64,000 nt of DNA from JAYPWI01 sp964629575 (GTDB taxonomy: Bacteria > Actinomycetota > Acidimicrobiia > Acidimicrobiales > Poriferisodalaceae), in contig CAZVUM010000006.1 in assembly GCA_964629575.1 (NCBI GenBank), positions 1 to 64,000 on the forward strand, read 5' to 3'. The translations under genes were made by a program, and so were the position numbers. A model generated the notes under the pieces. The model ran no database searches. It was not told the DNA's origin and was given only the letters and a program-made list of their open reading frames with translations. Each line of letters begins with the position of its first letter. Positions within the stretch are counted from its first letter, which is position 1. Shown piece after piece: positions 61,095-64,000 of this stretch.

Positions 61095-63358
61095 CGCGCC
61101 TGATGATGCAGTGCCTCCCACACCCTCAGGGGTGTGCACGGTAGGTCGATGTGCTCGACGCCACGGTGGGCGACCGCGTCGATGACCGCGTTGTGCGTTG
61201 CCGCGGTGGCGCCGATCGTGCCGGATTCGCCGACGCCCTTCACCCCGAGGGTGTTGACGCTCGTGGGTGTGGGAGCGTGCTCGGTTTCGAAGCTGGGTAG
61301 CTGGTCCGGCGAGGGCAAGAGGTAGTCCCCGAAGTTGGAGGTGAGCGGCGTGCCGTCGGCGTCGTAGGTCATCACCTCGCCGAGGACCTGCCCGATTCCC
61401 GACGCCAGCCCCCCGTGGAGCTGACCGTCGACGATCAAGGGGTTGATCACCGTTCCGGCGTCGTCGACCGATACGAAGCGAACGAGGTCCCAGGCTCCGG
61501 TGTCGGTGTCCACTTCGACCACAGCGACGTGGGTTCCGGACGGGTAGGTGTTCTTTCCCGCACCGAAGACGTCGCCGCAGGAGAGCTCGTGGTCCGTGCC
61601 GAGGCCCGCGTCGGCAAGTTCTCCCCACTCCACGACCCGGGCCGGCGTCCCGACAACGTGAAAACCAGGGCTCCCGGAGTCGTCGGACTGCACCACGTCG
61701 TCGGAGGCAGCTTCGAGCAGCTGGGCTGCGAGCTCACGCGCCCGTTCGACGATCTCGGCGGAGGCCCGGTGAACCGCAATGCCTGCGGTCTGCGCTGACC
61801 GTGATCCCACAGCACCGATGCCGGTCGCAATCGCCGCGGTGTCGCCTTCGACCACGCTGATGTGTTCGGTCGGGATCCGGAGCACATCGGCCGCGATCTG
61901 GCTCCAGGTCGTGGCGTGACCATGGCCCTGTGATGTGGCGCCCGTGACCACGGTGGCGCTTCCGTCCGGGTGGACGGTGACCTCGGCAGCCTCGCCACCT
62001 CCGCCCATGGTCATGTGGTTGTAGCAGGCGATGCCGATGCCGATCTCTCTCTCGCTACCGCCGGAGCGCCGGGCGGCCTGCTGTTGCCGAAGCTCGTCGT
62101 AGCCGGCGAGCTCGAGCGCCCGTTCGAAGGCGGCCGGGTAGTCGGCCTCGTCGTACAGCCCGCCCGTGGGTGTTTCGTAGGGCATCTGCTCCGGTCGGAC
62201 CAGGTTGCGGCGGCGGATCTCGGCGGGATCGAGTCCGACTCGCGCTGCGAAGACATCGACGGCTCGCTCGAGCGCTCCGATCATGGGCCCGCGACCGGCT
62301 CCTCGGTATGCGGACGTCGAGGGAAGGTTGGTGCGAGCGGCCAGGGATGCGAACTCGACCTCTGCGATGTCGTAGCAACCGTTGGCGATGAACGTCGTGA
62401 AGCCGGCGGGGAGCATGACGCCGACGAGCGGAAAGGCGCCTGCGTCCTTGACGAGCTCGACCCTGAGGGTCTCGAATTGGCCGCCCGAAGTCCCGGCGAG
62501 CGCCGCATCGATCCGCTCGCCGCGGCCCTGCGTCGCCGTGGCGAAGTGTTCGGAGCGAGACTCGTTCCACCGCACGGGCTTCTCCTGGCGATGGGCGGCG
62601 AGCGGGATCAGGAACTCTTCCGCCGAACGGGACACCTTGCCGCCGAATCCGCCACCGACCTGAGGTGCGATCACGCGGATGTCGTCGATGCCGACCGCGA
62701 ACTGGGCGGCGAGGTTGTTTCGGTAGGCGTGGGGTGTCTGGGTCGCCGCCCAGACCGTCAACTGGCCGTCGTTCCAGACCGCGGCGACGGAGCGAGCTTC
62801 GATCGCGGAGGGGACCTGCCGCGGACTCCACGTTCGCAGGGCCACTCGCACGTCTGCGGACTCGCTGTGGGTCGCTCGCGATCCGGCACGAAACCGCGTG
62901 CTCTCGATCACGGTCTGCTGGACCGCGTCGTCGAGGTCCAGCACGGGCTCTATGGGTTCGTACTCCACCACCACGAGCTCGGCCGCATCGGATGCCTGGG
63001 CAGCGGTCTCGGCCACGACCATCGCGACGACCTGGCCGACGAACGACACCTCCCGAGTCGGCAGCAGCGGCTGTGCGCCGGCATCGTCGATCGGAAGTGC
63101 GAACGGAACCGGGGTGTCGCCGTCGAGGTCCATGCCCGTGAAGACTTCGACGACGCCCGACGCGCGGGCGGCTTCGGCGCCGTCCACCGATGAAATGGCC
63201 GCCGCGGCGTGCGGGCTTCGGACGAACGTCGCGTACAGGGCCCCCGCGAGCGCTGGCGTGTCGATGTCGGCGGTGAACAGCGCCGCTCCGCGGAGGAGAG
63301 CTTCGTCCTCGACCCGCTGGAGCGGTACGCCCGTCACAGGCCGGTGAGCGGTGCCCAT
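61010..63358 (-). CDS. Xanthine dehydrogenase/CO dehydrogenase-type molybdopterin large subunit
   Basis: A 782-residue molybdenum hydroxylase large subunit. GYARYTAD-like start 'LRGAALFTADID', the pterin/Mo blocks PQVGGGFGGKV (near 247), SAYRGAGRGPMIGALERAVD (near 350), GATSQGHGHATTWSQIA and the catalytic glutamate in VKGVGESGTIGATAA near 725 are present. The recognisable protein ends near LRVWEAL (base 61109). The last 32 residues read antisense through the CobW fragment and are probably not native, so the true stop was lost at a junction. FAD and [2Fe-2S] subunits are not adjacent. It hydroxylates an aldehyde, purine or N-heterocycle. The start is ATG at 63358. Confidence 0.9.
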   Translation of the reverse strand: MGTAHRPVTGVPLQRVEDEALLRGAALFTADIDTPALAGALYATFVRSPHAAAAISSVDGAEAARASGVVEVFTGMDLDGDTPVPFALPIDDAGAQPLLPTREVSFVGQVVAMVVAETAAQASDAAELVVVEYEPIEPVLDLDDAVQQTVIESTRFRAGSRATHSESADVRVALRTWSPRQVPSAIEARSVAAVWNDGQLTVWAATQTPHAYRNNLAAQFAVGIDDIRVIAPQVGGGFGGKVSRSAEEFLIPLAAHRQEKPVRWNESRSEHFATATQGRGERIDAALAGTSGGQFETLRVELVKDAGAFPLVGVMLPAGFTTFIANGCYDIAEVEFASLAARTNLPSTSAYRGAGRGPMIGALERAVDVFAARVGLDPAEIRRRNLVRPEQMPYETPTGGLYDEADYPAAFERALELAGYDELRQQQAARRSGGSEREIGIGIACYNHMTMGGGGEAAEVTVHPDGSATVVTGATSQGHGHATTWSQIAADVLRIPTEHISVVEGDTAAIATGIGAVGSRSAQTAGIAVHRASAEIVERARELAAQLLEAASDDVVQSDDSGSPGFHVVGTPARVVEWGELADAGLGTDHELSCGDVFGAGKNTYPSGTHVAVVEVDTDTGAWDLVRFVSVDDAGTVINPLIVDGQLHGGLASGIGQVLGEVMTYDADGTPLTSNFGDYLLPSPDQLPSFETEHAPTPTSVNTLGVKGVGESGTIGATAATHNAVIDAVAHRGVEHIDLPCTPLRVWEALHHQARSRSRGDNRASPGRSARPWPGLRRHWPR

Positions 63359-63423
63359 CGCCTGACCATAGCTGTGGCCGTTGCGGGCTACGGTTCGAAC
63401 GTCAAGGGGACGAGGGGGCGCCG

Positions 63424-64000
63424 ATGTTGGCGAGTTACCGCGTGATCGACCTCACCGACGAGCGCGGGCAACTGGCGGGGCTGATGCTGAGACAGCTCGG
63501 CGCGGAGGTCGTGCTGGTCGAACCGCCCGGCGGCTCCGACGCGCGGCGAATCGCACCGTACGCCGGCGACGTCGTCGATCCCGAACGGTCGCTGCATCAC
63601 TGGTCATACAACCGAGGCAAGAAGAGCATGTTGCTCGACCTGCAGACCGACGACGGCATCGATCGCCTGCACGAGCTGATCGCCGGCGCCGATGTTCTCC
63701 TCGAGACGCTGTCGGTCGGCGAGCGGTCCCGGCTGGGTCTCGGCCCCGACGCGGCGCGGAAACTGAATCCAGCCCTCGTGCACGCGTCGATCACCGCCTT
63801 CGGGACCACGGGCCCCAAGGCCGACTGGCCGGCGACGGACCTGACGATCCAGGCCGCGGCGGGGAACATGGCGGTTACAGGCGACAAGGATCGACCACCG
63901 CTGCGGGCCGGTTCGCTCCCGCAGGCGTGGCACAACGGCGCGTCGGAGGCAGCGGTGGCTGTGCTCATCGCCCTCCTCGAAAGACAGAGCAGGAGCGGCC
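63424..64000 (+). CDS. CaiB/BaiF family III CoA-transferase, 3' end beyond window
   Basis: ATG at 63424, preceded by a GGGGG run, opens a frame that continues past the right edge (192 codons seen). RVIDLTDERGQLAGLMLRQL, then EVVLVEPPGGSD, followed by SLHHWSYNRGKKSMLLDL and FGTTGPKADWPATDLTIQAA are typical of family III CoA-transferases, which move CoA between carboxylic acids. Where many members carry the catalytic aspartate (D-x-x-x-G), this one appears to read SLPQAWHNGASEA, without Asp. That is seen in some two-domain CaiB-like proteins where the second half is active. The gene diverges from the molybdenum hydroxylase with 65 bases between the starts. Confidence 0.88.
   Translation, partial: MLASYRVIDLTDERGQLAGLMLRQLGAEVVLVEPPGGSDARRIAPYAGDVVDPERSLHHWSYNRGKKSMLLDLQTDDGIDRLHELIAGADVLLETLSVGERSRLGLGPDAARKLNPALVHASITAFGTTGPKADWPATDLTIQAAAGNMAVTGDKDRPPLRAGSLPQAWHNGASEAAVAVLIALLERQSRSG

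Noticed and set aside
1..64000. Mobile element or prophage
   Set aside because: No transposase, integrase, recombinase, phage structural gene, tRNA or attachment-site duplication was seen.

Overview
The window is high-GC bacterial DNA with dense genes, short or overlapping junctions (ATGA, GTGA, TGATG) and many GTG starts. It reads as an actinobacterium, most likely class Acidimicrobiia. Arguments for this are the secreted protein at 56513-57871, built from 'GGIFAFGDA-F-GS'-type repeats I associate with that class, the fused CydDC-like exporter, and the abundance of acyl-CoA dehydrogenases, CaiB-type transferase and TIGR03084-family protein. This placement is inference; there is no rRNA or tRNA in the window.

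Layout. 1-4433: a Baeyer-Villiger-type monooxygenase (cut by the left edge), an MFS transporter and a sulfatase. 4719-6178: a VTC-domain/DUF4956 membrane pair. 6311-15555: a long plus-strand run with a cysteine-less Ltp2-like thiolase plus DUF35 partner, nitroreductase, hydantoinase/oxoprolinase A and B, a broken SDR and two acyl-CoA dehydrogenases. 15552-20911: a glutamine-synthetase-like ligase with a Rieske oxygenase (minus), divergent from an amidase and a CmcJ/NvfI-type oxygenase. 20937-25794: an enoyl-CoA hydratase remnant, a 38-bp perfect palindrome, then hydratase, two acyl-CoA dehydrogenases and a P450. 25781-29146 (minus): methyltransferase, scarred cupin/DUF3500 remnants, SnoaL-like protein and a luciferase-type oxidoreductase. 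29282-31875: hydratase and Rieske alpha/beta. 31909-35849 (minus): a PhyH-HEAT fusion, MaoC hydratase, VOC protein and a frameshifted esterase. 35885-36126: a hairpin-rich repeat region. 36166-38595: KhtT/KhtU-like antiporter and a hydrolase. 38599-46377: small genes, ureidoglycolate-lyase-like protein, acyl-CoA dehydrogenase, a shortened dimethylformamidase-like protein, PhyH oxygenase, a nucleotidyltransferase pair, hydrolase and methyltransferase. 46390-50714 (minus): P450, TauD oxygenase and a molybdopterin oxidoreductase. 50760-56506: a second copy of the palindrome, class V aminotransferase, SDR and CydDC-like exporter. 56513-64000: secreted repeat protein, acyl-CoA carboxylase beta, wrecked amidohydrolase and CobW genes, xanthine-dehydrogenase-type large subunit and the start of a CaiB-family gene.

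Together this is a catabolic/accessory region. About ten oxygenase-type enzymes open or functionalise small organic molecules, and CoA-ester enzymes (five acyl-CoA dehydrogenases, hydratases, aldolase/thiolase, carboxylase, CoA-transferase) process the products. I recognise no transcriptional regulator in all 64 kb.

Two non-coding or structural signals stand out. One is a 34-bp palindrome shared by two loci 29.5 kb apart. The other is the number of genes carrying frameshifts or internal deletions that keep both ends of the protein but lose the middle (SDR, cupin/DUF3500, esterase, dimethylformamidase-like, amidohydrolase, CobW). These could be genuine decay or assembly error, and the sequence alone does not decide between them.
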